From: Streptomyces indicus
GTDB lineage: Bacteria > Actinomycetota > Actinomycetes > Streptomycetales > Streptomycetaceae
NCBI RefSeq assembly: GCF_900100315.1
Contig: NZ_FNFF01000023.1
Coordinates: 19,509-83,508 of the forward strand
Direction of reading: 5' to 3'
Length of the DNA: 64,000 bases
Part shown: positions 41,999 to 50,703 of the stretch, piece by piece
How the letters are laid out: the number at the start of each line of letters is the position of its first letter
Numbering within the stretch: position 1 is the first letter of the stretch
Translations under genes and position numbers: made by a program
Notes under the pieces: model-generated
What the model was told of the DNA's origin: nothing
Seen by the model: the letters and a program-made list of their open reading frames with translations, nothing else
Database searches by the model: none

Positions 41999-42814
41999 TT
42001 ACTTCCGCAGGAAGATCAAGTCGTGGACCACGTGGTCCTTGTCGAGTCCCTTGCCCTCGAAGCGGGTCAGCGGGCGGAAGGCGGGGCGCGGGGTGTAGCC
42101 GCCGTCCGGCTGAGAGTTCTCGAAGTCCGGGTGGGCCGTGAGCACCTCGAGCATCTGCTCCGCGTAGTCCTCCCAGTCCGTGGCGCAGTGGATGAACCCG
42201 CCCGGCTTGAGGCGCGAGGCCGCGAGCGTGAGGAACTCCGGCTGGATGATGCGCCGCTTGTGGTGGCGCTTCTTGGGCCACGGGTCCGGGAAGTAGACGC
42301 GCACGCCGTCGAGGGACTCGGGGTGCAGCATCTCGGTGAGCAGGATGATCGCGTCGCCGTTGGCCACGCGGACGTTGCCCAGCCCGTTGCGCTCGGCCAG
42401 GCCCAGGAGGTTGCCCTGGCCCGGGGTGTGCACGTCGACCGCGAGGATGCCGGTGTCCGGGTCGTCGGCGGCCATCTGCGCGGTGGCCTCGCCCATGCCG
42501 AAGCCGATCTCCAGGACGACCGGGCGGCCCTCGAACAGCTCGCCCAGGTCGAGCCGCTGCTTGCCGTCGATCTCGATGCCCCACTGCGGCCACAGCCGGC
42601 GCAGGGCGTCGCCCTGGTTCGTGCTGACGCGGCTGCGGCGCGGCTGGAAGCTGCGGATGCGGCGGTCGAAGTGCGAGCCGGCCGGGTCGGGCGAGGGGCC
42701 CTCGCCGTCGGCGAAGCGCCGGTTCTTCTCGGCACGGGCCGCGGCGGCTGCGGCGCGGGTGGCGTCGTCGTAGGGGTCGGACGCCGGGGGCTGGGTTTCG
42801 GGGTGCTCGGACAC
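41999..42814 (-). CDS. trmB: tRNA (guanine46-N7)-methyltransferase
   Basis: This 271-residue enzyme methylates G46 in the tRNA variable loop using S-adenosylmethionine. The SAM loop reads LEIGFGMGEATAQMA, the family signature is YFPDPWPKKRHHKRR, and GGFIHCATDWEDYAEQML and FRPLTRFEGKGL follow. GTG 42814 was chosen because the product then has the usual length with a short acidic N-terminal extension; the longer frame upstream is Arg/Pro-rich noise. It lies next to the PrsW-type gene on the same strand. Confidence 0.96.
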   Translation of the reverse strand: MSEHPETQPPASDPYDDATRAAAAAARAEKNRRFADGEGPSPDPAGSHFDRRIRSFQPRRSRVSTNQGDALRRLWPQWGIEIDGKQRLDLGELFEGRPVVLEIGFGMGEATAQMAADDPDTGILAVDVHTPGQGNLLGLAERNGLGNVRVANGDAIILLTEMLHPESLDGVRVYFPDPWPKKRHHKRRIIQPEFLTLAASRLKPGGFIHCATDWEDYAEQMLEVLTAHPDFENSQPDGGYTPRPAFRPLTRFEGKGLDKDHVVHDLIFLRK

Positions 42815-42917
42815 AGTGGGTCCGATTCTACGGAGGGTCGCGGGGGTGGGCGCGCGAGCAGTGGGCCCCTGGGGAGGGCGGGTGCGAGCGGGGGGGCGAG
42901 TGTGGGCGTGCGGCCGG

Positions 42918-44198
42918 TCAGCCGACCTGCGCCAGCACCCTCCGTGCCACCTCCCGCCCGATCGGCAGCGAAGCCGTGGCCGCCGGGGACGGGGCGTTGA
43001 GGACATGGACCGTGCGGGCGCCCTCGACGAAGAGGAAGTCGTCGGCCAGGGTGCCGTCCCGCAGCACCGCCTGGGCGCGCACGCCCGCCTTCGCCGGACG
43101 CAGGTCGGACGGCTCCACCGCGGGCAGCAGCCGGCGCACCGCGCGTGTGAAGGCCTTCTTCGACAGGGAGCGGTGCAGCTCTCCCGCGCCGTAGCGCCAG
43201 TGCGCGCGGGCGATGTGCCAGGAACCGGGCCAGGCCAGCGTCATGCCCAGCTCGCGTGGGCGGACCGTCGCCCAGTCGTAGCCCTCGCGGGCCAGCGCCG
43301 GGACCGCGTTGGGCCCGACATGGACCCCGCCGTCGATCCCGCGCGTGAGGTGCACCCCGAGGAAGGGGAACGCCGGGTCGGGCACGGGGTAGACCAGGCC
43401 GCGGACCAGCTCGGGGCGCGCCAGGTCGTAGTACTCGCCGCGGAACGGCACGATGCGCATCCCCGGGTCGTCGCCCGCGAGCCGGGCGACCCGGTCGCAG
43501 TGCAGCCCCGCGCAGTTCACCAGGACCCTGCCGCGCACGATGTCCCCGGCCGCCGTGCGCACCGCCACCCCGCGGTCCGCGCGCCGGTCGATCCGCGTGA
43601 CCTCGGCCCCGTACCGGATCTCGGCGCCCGCGTCCCGCACCGACGACGCCAGCTGGGCCGCGACCGCGCCGAAGTCGCAGATGCCGGTCGTGGCCACATG
43701 GATGCCCGCGAGCCCGCGGACCTCCGGCTCGAACTCGGTGATCTGGCTGGGGCCCAGCTCGCGCACCGGGATCCCGTTCTCCCGGCCGCGCTGCACGAGG
43801 GCGTGCAGCCGGGGCAGCTCGGAGCGCTCGGTGGCCACGATCAGCTTGCCGCCGACGGCATGCGGAATCCCGTACTCGGCACAGAACTTGACCATCTCCG
43901 CGGCGCCCTTCACGGCGAACCGCGCCTTGAGGGAGCCGGGGCGGTAGTAGATCCCGCTGTGGATCACCCCGCTGTTGCGCCCCGTCTGGTGCCGGGCCGG
44001 GCCCGGCTCCTTCTCCAGGACGGTGACCCTGATCCCCGGCCGGGCGCGCGTCAGCGCATACGCCGTCGACAGACCGACGATGCCGCCGCCGATGACGAGC
44101 ACATCGCAGTCGTACGCCACCGCGGCGCCGGCCGTCGAAGCGCCCGCCACCGCAGCGCCCTCGACCGCAGCGTCGTCCCCTTGGCCGCGCAGCGTCAC
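42918..44198 (-). CDS. lhgO: L-2-hydroxyglutarate oxidase
   Basis: This 426-residue FAD-dependent DAO-family oxidase converts L-2-hydroxyglutarate to 2-oxoglutarate, a repair reaction for a side product of central metabolism. GTG 44198 follows GGGAGGTGA. The FAD-binding loop is VLVIGGGIVGLSTAYAL; the LhgO signatures HQTGRNSGVIHSGIYY and PFRGEYYDL are clear, and LGVHLTRGIDGGVHVGPNAV and GVRAQAVL lie in the catalytic half. A 35-residue Ala-rich N-terminal extension precedes the FAD motif. Confidence 0.95.
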   Translation of the reverse strand: MTLRGQGDDAAVEGAAVAGASTAGAAVAYDCDVLVIGGGIVGLSTAYALTRARPGIRVTVLEKEPGPARHQTGRNSGVIHSGIYYRPGSLKARFAVKGAAEMVKFCAEYGIPHAVGGKLIVATERSELPRLHALVQRGRENGIPVRELGPSQITEFEPEVRGLAGIHVATTGICDFGAVAAQLASSVRDAGAEIRYGAEVTRIDRRADRGVAVRTAAGDIVRGRVLVNCAGLHCDRVARLAGDDPGMRIVPFRGEYYDLARPELVRGLVYPVPDPAFPFLGVHLTRGIDGGVHVGPNAVPALAREGYDWATVRPRELGMTLAWPGSWHIARAHWRYGAGELHRSLSKKAFTRAVRRLLPAVEPSDLRPAKAGVRAQAVLRDGTLADDFLFVEGARTVHVLNAPSPAATASLPIGREVARRVLAQVG

Positions 44199-44294
44199 GC
44201 GCCTCACCTCCCGAGTCCCACCCCGATAGTGCACTGCGCCACTGACAACGTGCTCAAACCCCCGCGGCGGCAGGGAAGGGAAAGCCCACGCACC

Positions 44295-45740
44295 TCACGC
44301 CGGAGCCATGAGCAGCGGCCGCGCCCGCTCCCGCAACTCGATGACCTGGGGTTCGTCCCCGTGCGCTTCGAGGCGGTGCAGCAGGTCCCGTACGTATTCG
44401 GTGGTGCGTGCCGAGGAGATGCGGCCCGCGACCTCCACGGCCCGCAGGCCCTGGGCGCAGCAGGCGTCCAGGTTGCCCGACTCCAGCTCGGCCACCGCGC
44501 TCACCACCAGGCGCAGGCCGTGCGAGCGGACGAACTCCTCGGTGGGCTTCGACAGGGCCTGCTCGGTGAACCGGCGCACCTGGCGCGGCGCCTTGAGGTC
44601 GCGGTAGCACTCGGCGGCGTCGGCCGCGAACCGGTCGTAGGAGTAGAAGCCGAGCCACGAGGGGTCGTTGTCGCCCTCGCGGGAGCGCTCCAGCCAGCCC
44701 TCGGCGGACTTCAGGGCGGCGCCGGCGGCATGGGCGTCGTTGGCGCGCGCGTGCGCGCGGGCCTCGACCAGGTGGAAGAAGCTCATGGTGCGGGCGGTGG
44801 CCAGGCCCCGGTTGCGTTCGAGCGCGGCCTGCGCGAGGTCGACGCCCTCGTCGCCGAAGCCGCGGTAGGTGGCCTGGAGGGACATCGAGGCGAGCACGTA
44901 GCCGCCGAGCGGCACGTCGGCCGCGGCGCGCGCGAGGCGCAGCGCCTGGATGTAGTAGCGCTGGGCGGCCTCCTGCTGGCCGGTGTCGAAGGCCATCCAG
45001 CCCGCCAGGCGCGTGAGTTCGGCCGTCGCGCCGAAGAGGGCGCGCCCCACTTCGTCCGAGTACGTACCGAGCAGCAAGGGTGCGGCCTCGACCCGTAAGC
45101 ACTCCGGGACCATCGACGAACGCCAGTCGCCGCCCCCGTACTTGGAGTCCCAGCGCCGCGCGTCGTGCGCCGCCTCGCGCAGCTTCTGCACATCGCTGTG
45201 GCCGACGCGCAGCGGCTTCCCGTCGGCCGGCGCGGACTCGGCGATCTGCCGGACCTGTTCGGCCGTGCGCTCCACCGAGCTGTCGGCGGGGGTTATCAGC
45301 CACCTCGACGCCGGGGTCGCGTACGCGCTCACGGCGAAGGAACCGGCGAGCGACTGCCAGATCCCGCCACTGGTGCCTCTGCGGCCCGCGAGGTCGAGCC
45401 GGTACAGCTCGGTCGCGGACTTCACCGCGGCGCCGATGTCGCGCGGGAAGGAGAGGCCCACTTCGGGCGCGGGGTCGGCGTCCGCGAGCCCGATCTCGTG
45501 CAGCGGCACGGGCCGGCCGAGCTTCTGGCCGATGGCCGCGGCGATCAGGTGCGGGGCCGCACCCTGCGGGACCATGCCCTTGGAGACCCAGCGGGCCACC
45601 GAGGTCTTGTCGTAGCGGAGGGTCAACCCGCGTTGTGAACCGAGGTCGTTGACCCGGCGGGCCAGGCCCGCGTTGCTGATTCCCGCGAGGGCGAGAACAG
45701 TGCCGAGCTTCTCGTTCGGCCCGCGTTGCTCCCTGGACAT
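44295..45740 (-). CDS. NsdA-like developmental regulator (HTH plus TPR-like helices)
   Basis: This 481-residue cytosolic protein begins at ATG 45740 (GAGGGG upstream). The N-terminal helix-turn-helix-like part reads PNEKLGTVLALAGISNAGLARRV and YDKTSVARWVSKGMVPQG, which matches what I remember of Streptomyces NsdA and relatives, which repress sporulation and antibiotic production. The remaining 380 residues are mostly helical with TPR-like pairs (AAQRYYIQALRLARAA, DLAQAALERNRGLA). An SFAVSAYATPASRWLITP segment is conserved in the family. It is divergent from the asparagine-synthase-like gene across a 666-bp region. The much longer frame extending upstream is not real. Confidence 0.88.
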   Translation of the reverse strand: MSREQRGPNEKLGTVLALAGISNAGLARRVNDLGSQRGLTLRYDKTSVARWVSKGMVPQGAAPHLIAAAIGQKLGRPVPLHEIGLADADPAPEVGLSFPRDIGAAVKSATELYRLDLAGRRGTSGGIWQSLAGSFAVSAYATPASRWLITPADSSVERTAEQVRQIAESAPADGKPLRVGHSDVQKLREAAHDARRWDSKYGGGDWRSSMVPECLRVEAAPLLLGTYSDEVGRALFGATAELTRLAGWMAFDTGQQEAAQRYYIQALRLARAAADVPLGGYVLASMSLQATYRGFGDEGVDLAQAALERNRGLATARTMSFFHLVEARAHARANDAHAAGAALKSAEGWLERSREGDNDPSWLGFYSYDRFAADAAECYRDLKAPRQVRRFTEQALSKPTEEFVRSHGLRLVVSAVAELESGNLDACCAQGLRAVEVAGRISSARTTEYVRDLLHRLEAHGDEPQVIELRERARPLLMAPA

Positions 45741-46406
45741 GCGCACCCCTCGACACAGACGGCTGCCGCGGGTCCCAGCCTTCGGGCATAACCGCGCGGC
45801 ATTCGTAAACCCAGCGTAGTTCCCCGCATTCCAAGCGTTAAGGGGCAGGTTGTGGATGGCGGGAAACTTGTCTGTACAGGAGTGCGGACTTTCTGCGGTG
45901 TGCTCCCGGCGTGTGGCCGTGCGCCCGTCCGTGCGCTCTTCACCGCTTCCCGCGGGAGCGCTTCCATGAGGATGCGTGGGTCGGCCCACCGTGCGCTGGC
46001 AACCGGTGGGCTGGGGGACGCCGCCGCCTACATCCCCGCGGGCGGCGGACCGGTCCGGGAGGCCATGCGCGCCTCCCGGATCGCGCGGTGTCCCGCGCGG
46101 GGTGCCAGGGATGCCCTCAAGCGCGCGAAATGGCCGGATCCGGCCAGTCGTTGCGCCTTCGTACGCACCCGTACCGAGCCGTACGGGAACGCGTACCGAG
46201 TCGTACGGGAACGCTGCACGTCTTCTCGTACGAGAGCACGTGCGGGATTCCGTACGGGAGCACAGAGGCGCAAACCGGCGCGCCCGCCTCCCCCTCCGAT
46301 GCGCCCGCTTCGTGGCAGCATGGTGCCGAACTAGCCGGACTCTCCGCGTCAGTTGGACCGTCCGAGCCAGTCGTTGCTCTTGTTGTCCACAGGCTGTGGA
46401 GGCGCG
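45741..46406. promoter_or_regulatory. 666-bp divergent regulatory region with tandem repeats
   Basis: No gene is convincing here. Two consecutive 22-bp repeats (46171-46192 and 46193-46214, one mismatch) contain CGTACGGGAACG, and related half-sites recur to about 46262 (CGTACGAGAGCACG, CCGTACGGGAGC). Such directly repeated sites suggest cooperative binding of a regulator controlling one or both divergent genes. Confidence 0.5.
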
Positions 46407-48515
46407 ATGCGGTGGTTGGTGGGGTGGAGCAGTACCACCGCGAGAGCGTCCGACCCCATGGGCGCCGGAAGTGAGACCGGCGAGACCGTACACCCCGTCG
46501 GCTCCCAACTCCTGTGGGGCGACCCGGATCCGCTGTGGGCGGTGGGGGACTGGCGGCCCGACGAGGTGCGGGTGGTCAGGGCCGACGACCAGACGCGGAT
46601 CGCCGTGCTCGGCACCTGCGGTGCGAGCGACGAGCAGCTGCGCGTGGGCCTGTTCGCCGCGCGCGGCGGCGCGCTGCGCCATCTGACCAACTGGCCCGGC
46701 AGCTATACGGCGGTGGTCCAGGTGGGCCGCCGGATCACCGTCGCCGGTGATCTCGCGGGCGCGCGCCCGGTGTTCTACACGCCGTGGGCCTCCGGTACCG
46801 CGTACGCCACCGCCGCCCTGCCGCTCGCCGACCTCATCGAGGCGCACCTCGACATCGGCCATCTCGCGGCCCTGCTCGCCTGCCCCGACGTGCCCGAGGC
46901 GCTCCAGGACTCCACCCCGTACCAGGGCGTCAAGCGCATCCCGCCCGGGCACGCGCTGATCCTGCGCGACGGCGCGCGCGAGATCGCCGGTTACGAACCG
47001 GTGGCCTCGCTCGCCGTGGCCGCACCCGAGCTGGACGCCACGCGCGCGGTGGACGGCGTACGGGAAGCGCTGGTCGACGCGGTACGGGCGCGGCTCTCCG
47101 CACCGCGCCATGTGCCCGACATCGACCCCGGACCCGTCCCGGGCATGGGGCCCGCCGAGCGCCGCGCCGCCCGGATGCCCGTGCCCGGCATCGGCGCCGA
47201 CCTGTCCGGCGGCCCGGCCTCCGGCACCCTCGCGCTGCTCGCCGCCGGGCTGCCCGGGATGCCCGGCACGGTGCTCGGGCACGGTACGGGCGCGGGGGAG
47301 CGGCTGCTCGCCGTCACCTTCAACGACCTGACGGCCGGCCGCCAGGAGGCCGAACTCGGCCGCGCGGGCGCCCTCGCCGGCAACCCGCGCCTGCACCACG
47401 TCGTCGTCCCGGCCGGCGAAGAAGCCCTGCCCTACGCCGACTTGGAGGGCCCGCTCACCGACGAGCCGGGCCCATCCCTGGTCACCGCCGCCCGCCACCG
47501 CCTGCGCCTCGCCGCCGGCAGCGCGGACCACCTGTCCGGCTACGGCGCACGGCAGGTGCTCGACGCCCACCCCGCGCGCCTCGCCGACCTCCTCATGGAC
47601 CGCCGCCGACGCCATCTGGTGCGCCCCGTCGCGGCGTTGGCGCGCACGGAGGGCTCGATGAGCTCGGTCCTCGTGCCCGCGAAGGTGTACGGAGCGGCCC
47701 GCCGCCTCGCGCGCACCTCGTACCGCTCCGGCATCGAGGAGGCCGCGCTGCGGCTGCGCTCCGGGATCCTGGACGAGCCCGCGGGCCCCGTCGGCGCCTC
47801 GCTCGCCGCCCTCACCTGGGTGCGTCCGGGTCCGGCCGCGCGCTGGCTGACCGGTGAGGCGCTCGCTGAAGTATCGGTTCGCCTGGAGCAGTCGGCCACG
47901 CGACCGGGCGCCGGACCGGGCCAGCATCCGGGGGAGTTGAGGGCCCGCGCGGCCCTCGCCCGGCACGCCGCCGACGTACGGATCCTCGAACAGGCCGCCG
48001 AGGTCCGCTTCCAGCGCCTGCACACCCCGTTCCTCGACAACCAGGTCGTCCGCGCCTGCCGCGCCCTGCCGGACTCCCTGCGCATACAGCCCGGCGCGCG
48101 GGCGGCGGTGCTGCGCACCGTCCTGGAGGGCGCGGGCGTCACGGACCTGCCGGTGGGCTGGGGCGCACCCTCGTACGCCACCTCGTCGGCCGCACTCAAG
48201 CTCGGACTCCGGGTCGCCGTCGAGGAGTTGGTGGACCTCTTCGCCACCCCGCTGCTCGCCCAGGCGGGCCTGGTCGAGGGCCGCGTGGTGCAGAAGGCGC
48301 TGCGCGCGGCGGCCGCGGGTGAGTCCGTGCCCGCGGACGGGCTCGCCGACCTGGTCGCGGTCGAGCTGTGGCTGCGCCGGCTGCTGTCCCGGCGCGGGAC
48401 CTGCTGGACCGGCACACCCGCGAGGGCCCGCGCGGTCCCGGCGGGGATCACCCCGCAGCGCGGGGCCCTGGGACGGGCCGCGGCGAACGGGCGCCTGGGG
48501 GCCGGGCGGGGCTGA
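46407..48515 (+). CDS. Asparagine-synthase-like protein without glutaminase cysteine
   Basis: This 702-residue protein has the two-part layout of glutamine-dependent asparagine synthetases, beta-lactam synthetases and lasso-peptide cyclases. The N-terminal half resembles an Ntn amidotransferase (VGWSS, FYTPWASGTAYAT, RIPPGHALILR), but the residue after Met1 is Arg, so the Cys nucleophile is missing. In the synthetase half the PP-loop reads GIGADLSGGPASGTLALL, where the usual SGGxDS has lost its Asp; GYGARQVLDAHPARLADLL and FLDNQVVRACRALP are recognisable. GTG-GAGG sequence lies upstream of ATG 46407. From memory the S. coelicolor counterpart is annotated as sporulation-associated. Its enzymatic activity is doubtful. 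Confidence 0.85.
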   Translation: MRWLVGWSSTTARASDPMGAGSETGETVHPVGSQLLWGDPDPLWAVGDWRPDEVRVVRADDQTRIAVLGTCGASDEQLRVGLFAARGGALRHLTNWPGSYTAVVQVGRRITVAGDLAGARPVFYTPWASGTAYATAALPLADLIEAHLDIGHLAALLACPDVPEALQDSTPYQGVKRIPPGHALILRDGAREIAGYEPVASLAVAAPELDATRAVDGVREALVDAVRARLSAPRHVPDIDPGPVPGMGPAERRAARMPVPGIGADLSGGPASGTLALLAAGLPGMPGTVLGHGTGAGERLLAVTFNDLTAGRQEAELGRAGALAGNPRLHHVVVPAGEEALPYADLEGPLTDEPGPSLVTAARHRLRLAAGSADHLSGYGARQVLDAHPARLADLLMDRRRRHLVRPVAALARTEGSMSSVLVPAKVYGAARRLARTSYRSGIEEAALRLRSGILDEPAGPVGASLAALTWVRPGPAARWLTGEALAEVSVRLEQSATRPGAGPGQHPGELRARAALARHAADVRILEQAAEVRFQRLHTPFLDNQVVRACRALPDSLRIQPGARAAVLRTVLEGAGVTDLPVGWGAPSYATSSAALKLGLRVAVEELVDLFATPLLAQAGLVEGRVVQKALRAAAAGESVPADGLADLVAVELWLRRLLSRRGTCWTGTPARARAVPAGITPQRGALGRAAANGRLGAGRG

Positions 48516-48845
48516 GCCGCCGCCTCGTCGCGTGCCCCGGGCCGCCCCGTACCGAATAAATCCCGAGCTCATCCGCCGCGTCCGTTGTTACGGTGGAAAA
48601 CATGGAGACCAGCCGTACGCGTCGTCCCTCGCGGACCCTGACGCATCCGCACACCGCAGCCGCGCGAGCGCCCCGCTCGCCGGTTGCCGCCGCCTGATCT
48701 CCTTCTCCCGCACAGCCCGGCGACCGGAAACGGATCGCCGGCGTCGTCGTGCCGTACCCGATGGACGGGTGCACACCCTTCTCCCCGCAGCGCTCCTTTC
48801 CGGTCACCGGCCCCACCGGACCCCTGACCTCGGAAAGGCCCCGCC
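48516..48845 (+). promoter_or_regulatory. Leader region of the AlaRS paralog: candidate attenuator
   Basis: A mini-ORF (48602-48697) is followed by a hairpin at 48717-48741 (CCGGCGA..TCGCCGG) and a second structure in which 48795-48806 pairs with 48825-48838. The latter arm contains the Shine-Dalgarno GGAAAGG (48832-48838) of the next gene, so ribosome access should depend on RNA folding. No factor-independent terminator with T run is seen, which points to translational control. Confidence 0.5.
48602..48697 (+). CDS. Candidate 31-aa leader peptide, Ala-rich at its end
   Basis: ATG 48602 follows GGTGGA at 6-nt spacing. The 31-residue product begins METSRTRR and has nine Ala, including TAAARA in the middle and PVAAA directly before the stop. 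It lies 148 nt before a gene related to alanyl-tRNA synthetase, so Ala codons could monitor charged tRNA-Ala. Ala codons are frequent by chance in this GC-rich genome, so this remains a hypothesis. Confidence 0.45.
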   Translation: METSRTRRPSRTLTHPHTAAARAPRSPVAAA

Positions 48846-50045
48846 ATGCACACCCCCACGACGCACACCCCGCCCACCACCGGGCAGGTCGTCGACACCT
48901 TCACACACTTCTTCCAGGAGCGCGGACACCGCCTGATCACCGGCAGCACCCTGCTGCCCCCGCCCGGCGACCCGGTCCTGTTCACGACCTCGGGCATGCA
49001 TCCGCTCACCCCGTACCTCGAAGGCCGCCCGCATCCGCTCGGCCGCCGCCTCGTCAATGTGCAGCGCTGTCTGCGCACCACCGACCTCGACGAGGTGGGG
49101 GACGGCACCCACCTCACCGTCTTCCAGATGCTCGGCTCCTGGTCGCTCGGCGACTACGGCGGCCCGCAGAGCCTGCGCTGGGGGTACGAGCTGCTGCACG
49201 AGGGCTTCGGCATCCCGCGGGACCGGCTGCACGTCACCGTCTTCGGCGGCGACGGGCAGGTCGGCGTGGACGGCGAATCCCTCGATACGTGGCATGAGCT
49301 GGGCCTGCCCGTCGAACTGACCGGTGGGGACGAGAACTGGTGGTCCAACGGGCCGACCGGCCCCTGCGGCCCCGACTCGGAGATCTTCGTGTGGACCGGT
49401 GACTGCCCGCCGCGGGGCACGCCGACCACCGACCCCCGCTGGGTCGAGGTCTGGAACCACGTGATGATGCGCCACCGCCGCCACGAGGACGGCAACCTCA
49501 CGCCGCTGGTGCAGCGCAACATCGACACGGGCATGGGCCTCGAACGCCTGGTGACGGTCCTCCAGGGCGTGGACTCGGTGTACGGGACGGACCTGTTCGA
49601 GCCGTGGCTGCGTCTCGTACCGCCGCTGTGGGACCTCGGCGACCAGGAGAGCCTGCGCGTGGTCTGCGACCACCTGCGCTCGTTCACCGTGATCCACGGC
49701 GACGGCGTCCGCCCTTCCCACACCGGCCGCGGCTACGTCCCGCGCCGTCTGATCCGGCGCACGCTCACCACGCTCTGGCAGGACGACCCCGGCCGCACGC
49801 TCGGCGACCTGCCGCGCGAACTCGTGGAGCACATCCAGACCCACTTCGGCCTGCCGGTCGAGCCGGGCCCGGTGCTCGACGTGCTGCGGGACGAGGAGCA
49901 CCGCTTCCGCCGCCTCCTGGACCGCGGCCGCAAGGTCCTCTCGCGGTACGGGGGACGGCAGTTGACGCCGGAGGACTACCACTACCTCCACGACACCCAC
50001 GGGCTGCCGGAGGAACTGGTCGACGGGATCGTGCGCGAGGGGTGA
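48846..50045 (+). CDS. Alanyl-tRNA-synthetase-like protein, truncated (no editing domain)
   Basis: This 399-residue class II synthetase paralog corresponds to the catalytic and tRNA-recognition parts of AlaRS. Landmarks are FTHFFQERGHRL, LFTTSGMHPLTPYLEG, TVFQMLGSWSLGDY, NWWSNGPTGPCGPDSEIF, WVEVWNHVMM and QRNIDTGMGLERL. It stops after the helical domain (HDTHGLPEELVDGI), so the editing, C-Ala and oligomerisation parts of full-length AlaRS (about 880 residues) are missing. In other lineages such shortened paralogs charge carriers, resist inhibitors or make aminoacyl compounds; which applies here is not known. Expression may be controlled by the leader upstream. It differs enough from canonical AlaRS that it is not simply a broken copy. 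Confidence 0.88.
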   Translation: MHTPTTHTPPTTGQVVDTFTHFFQERGHRLITGSTLLPPPGDPVLFTTSGMHPLTPYLEGRPHPLGRRLVNVQRCLRTTDLDEVGDGTHLTVFQMLGSWSLGDYGGPQSLRWGYELLHEGFGIPRDRLHVTVFGGDGQVGVDGESLDTWHELGLPVELTGGDENWWSNGPTGPCGPDSEIFVWTGDCPPRGTPTTDPRWVEVWNHVMMRHRRHEDGNLTPLVQRNIDTGMGLERLVTVLQGVDSVYGTDLFEPWLRLVPPLWDLGDQESLRVVCDHLRSFTVIHGDGVRPSHTGRGYVPRRLIRRTLTTLWQDDPGRTLGDLPRELVEHIQTHFGLPVEPGPVLDVLRDEEHRFRRLLDRGRKVLSRYGGRQLTPEDYHYLHDTHGLPEELVDGIVREG

Positions 50046-50091
50046 GCGGGCTGCCCGCAGCGCGCGATGAGGCGTAGGGCAGGGTGGGGAG

Positions 50092-50595
50092 ATGCCTCCT
50101 TATCAGCCGATGCCGTTCCACCTCGAGACCGAGCGCCTGATCCTGCGGCCCTGGGAGGTGACCGACGCCGAGGAGTTCTGCGACCTGCTCGCCGAACGCG
50201 GCAAGGGCAAGCCCCCGGTCGAGCGCATCCGAACCTCCATCGCCGAGTTCCTCACCGAGACGGAGCGCACGGGGATCGCGCTGCTGCCCGTCGTGCGCCG
50301 TGCGGAAGGGGACTTCATCGGCTACTGCGGGCTGATCGTCGGGCGCACCACGCTGGAGGAGCCGGAGATCGCGTACGAGCTCTTCCAGCGCGTGCACGGC
50401 AACGGCTACGCCACCGAGGCCGCCGCCGCGGTGCTCGGCGCCGCGGCCGCGACCGGGCGCGAGCGGCTCTGGTCCACCGTCGGCACATGGAACACGCCCT
50501 CGCTCCGCGTCCTGGAGAAGCTCGGCTTCACCCGGGACCGCGTGTCCATGGAGGAGAACGGTGAAGTCGCGTGGCTGACCCGTACGTTGGGGTGA
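50092..50595 (+). CDS. GNAT-family N-acetyltransferase (RimJ/RimL type)
   Basis: This 167-residue acetyltransferase uses acetyl-CoA. Motifs are LETERLILRPWEVTDAEEF at the start, GYCGLI in beta4, AYELFQRVHGNGYATEAAAAVL with the CoA pyrophosphate loop R/Q-x-x-G-x-G/A (QRVHGNGYA), and NTPSLRVLEKLGFTRD at the end, the standard ribosomal-protein acetyltransferase pattern. The acceptor is unknown. ATG 50092 is preceded by GGGGAG, which also overlaps a -10-like CAGGGT (50080-50085). Confidence 0.92.
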   Translation: MPPYQPMPFHLETERLILRPWEVTDAEEFCDLLAERGKGKPPVERIRTSIAEFLTETERTGIALLPVVRRAEGDFIGYCGLIVGRTTLEEPEIAYELFQRVHGNGYATEAAAAVLGAAAATGRERLWSTVGTWNTPSLRVLEKLGFTRDRVSMEENGEVAWLTRTLG

Positions 50596-50691
50596 CCTGA
50601 GCCGCCCGGCGTGGTGCCCCGGTGGACCCCGGCGCGGTACCCCGACGCACCCCCGGCGCCCGCGCCCGCCTCGGGATCCGCGCCCGCCCGC

Positions 50692-50697
50692 CACAAT
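50692..50697 (+). promoter_or_regulatory. Candidate -10 element of leaderless SARP-type gene
   Basis: CACAAT ends 7 nt before GTG 50704 and no Shine-Dalgarno is present, so transcription and translation probably begin at the same base. Confidence 0.45.
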
Positions 50698-50703
50698 GAC
50701 CCC

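Noticed and set aside
45741..48572. Upstream extension of the NsdA-like frame
   Set aside because: It is antisense to the asparagine-synthase-like gene; the family N-terminus and Shine-Dalgarno place the start at 45740.
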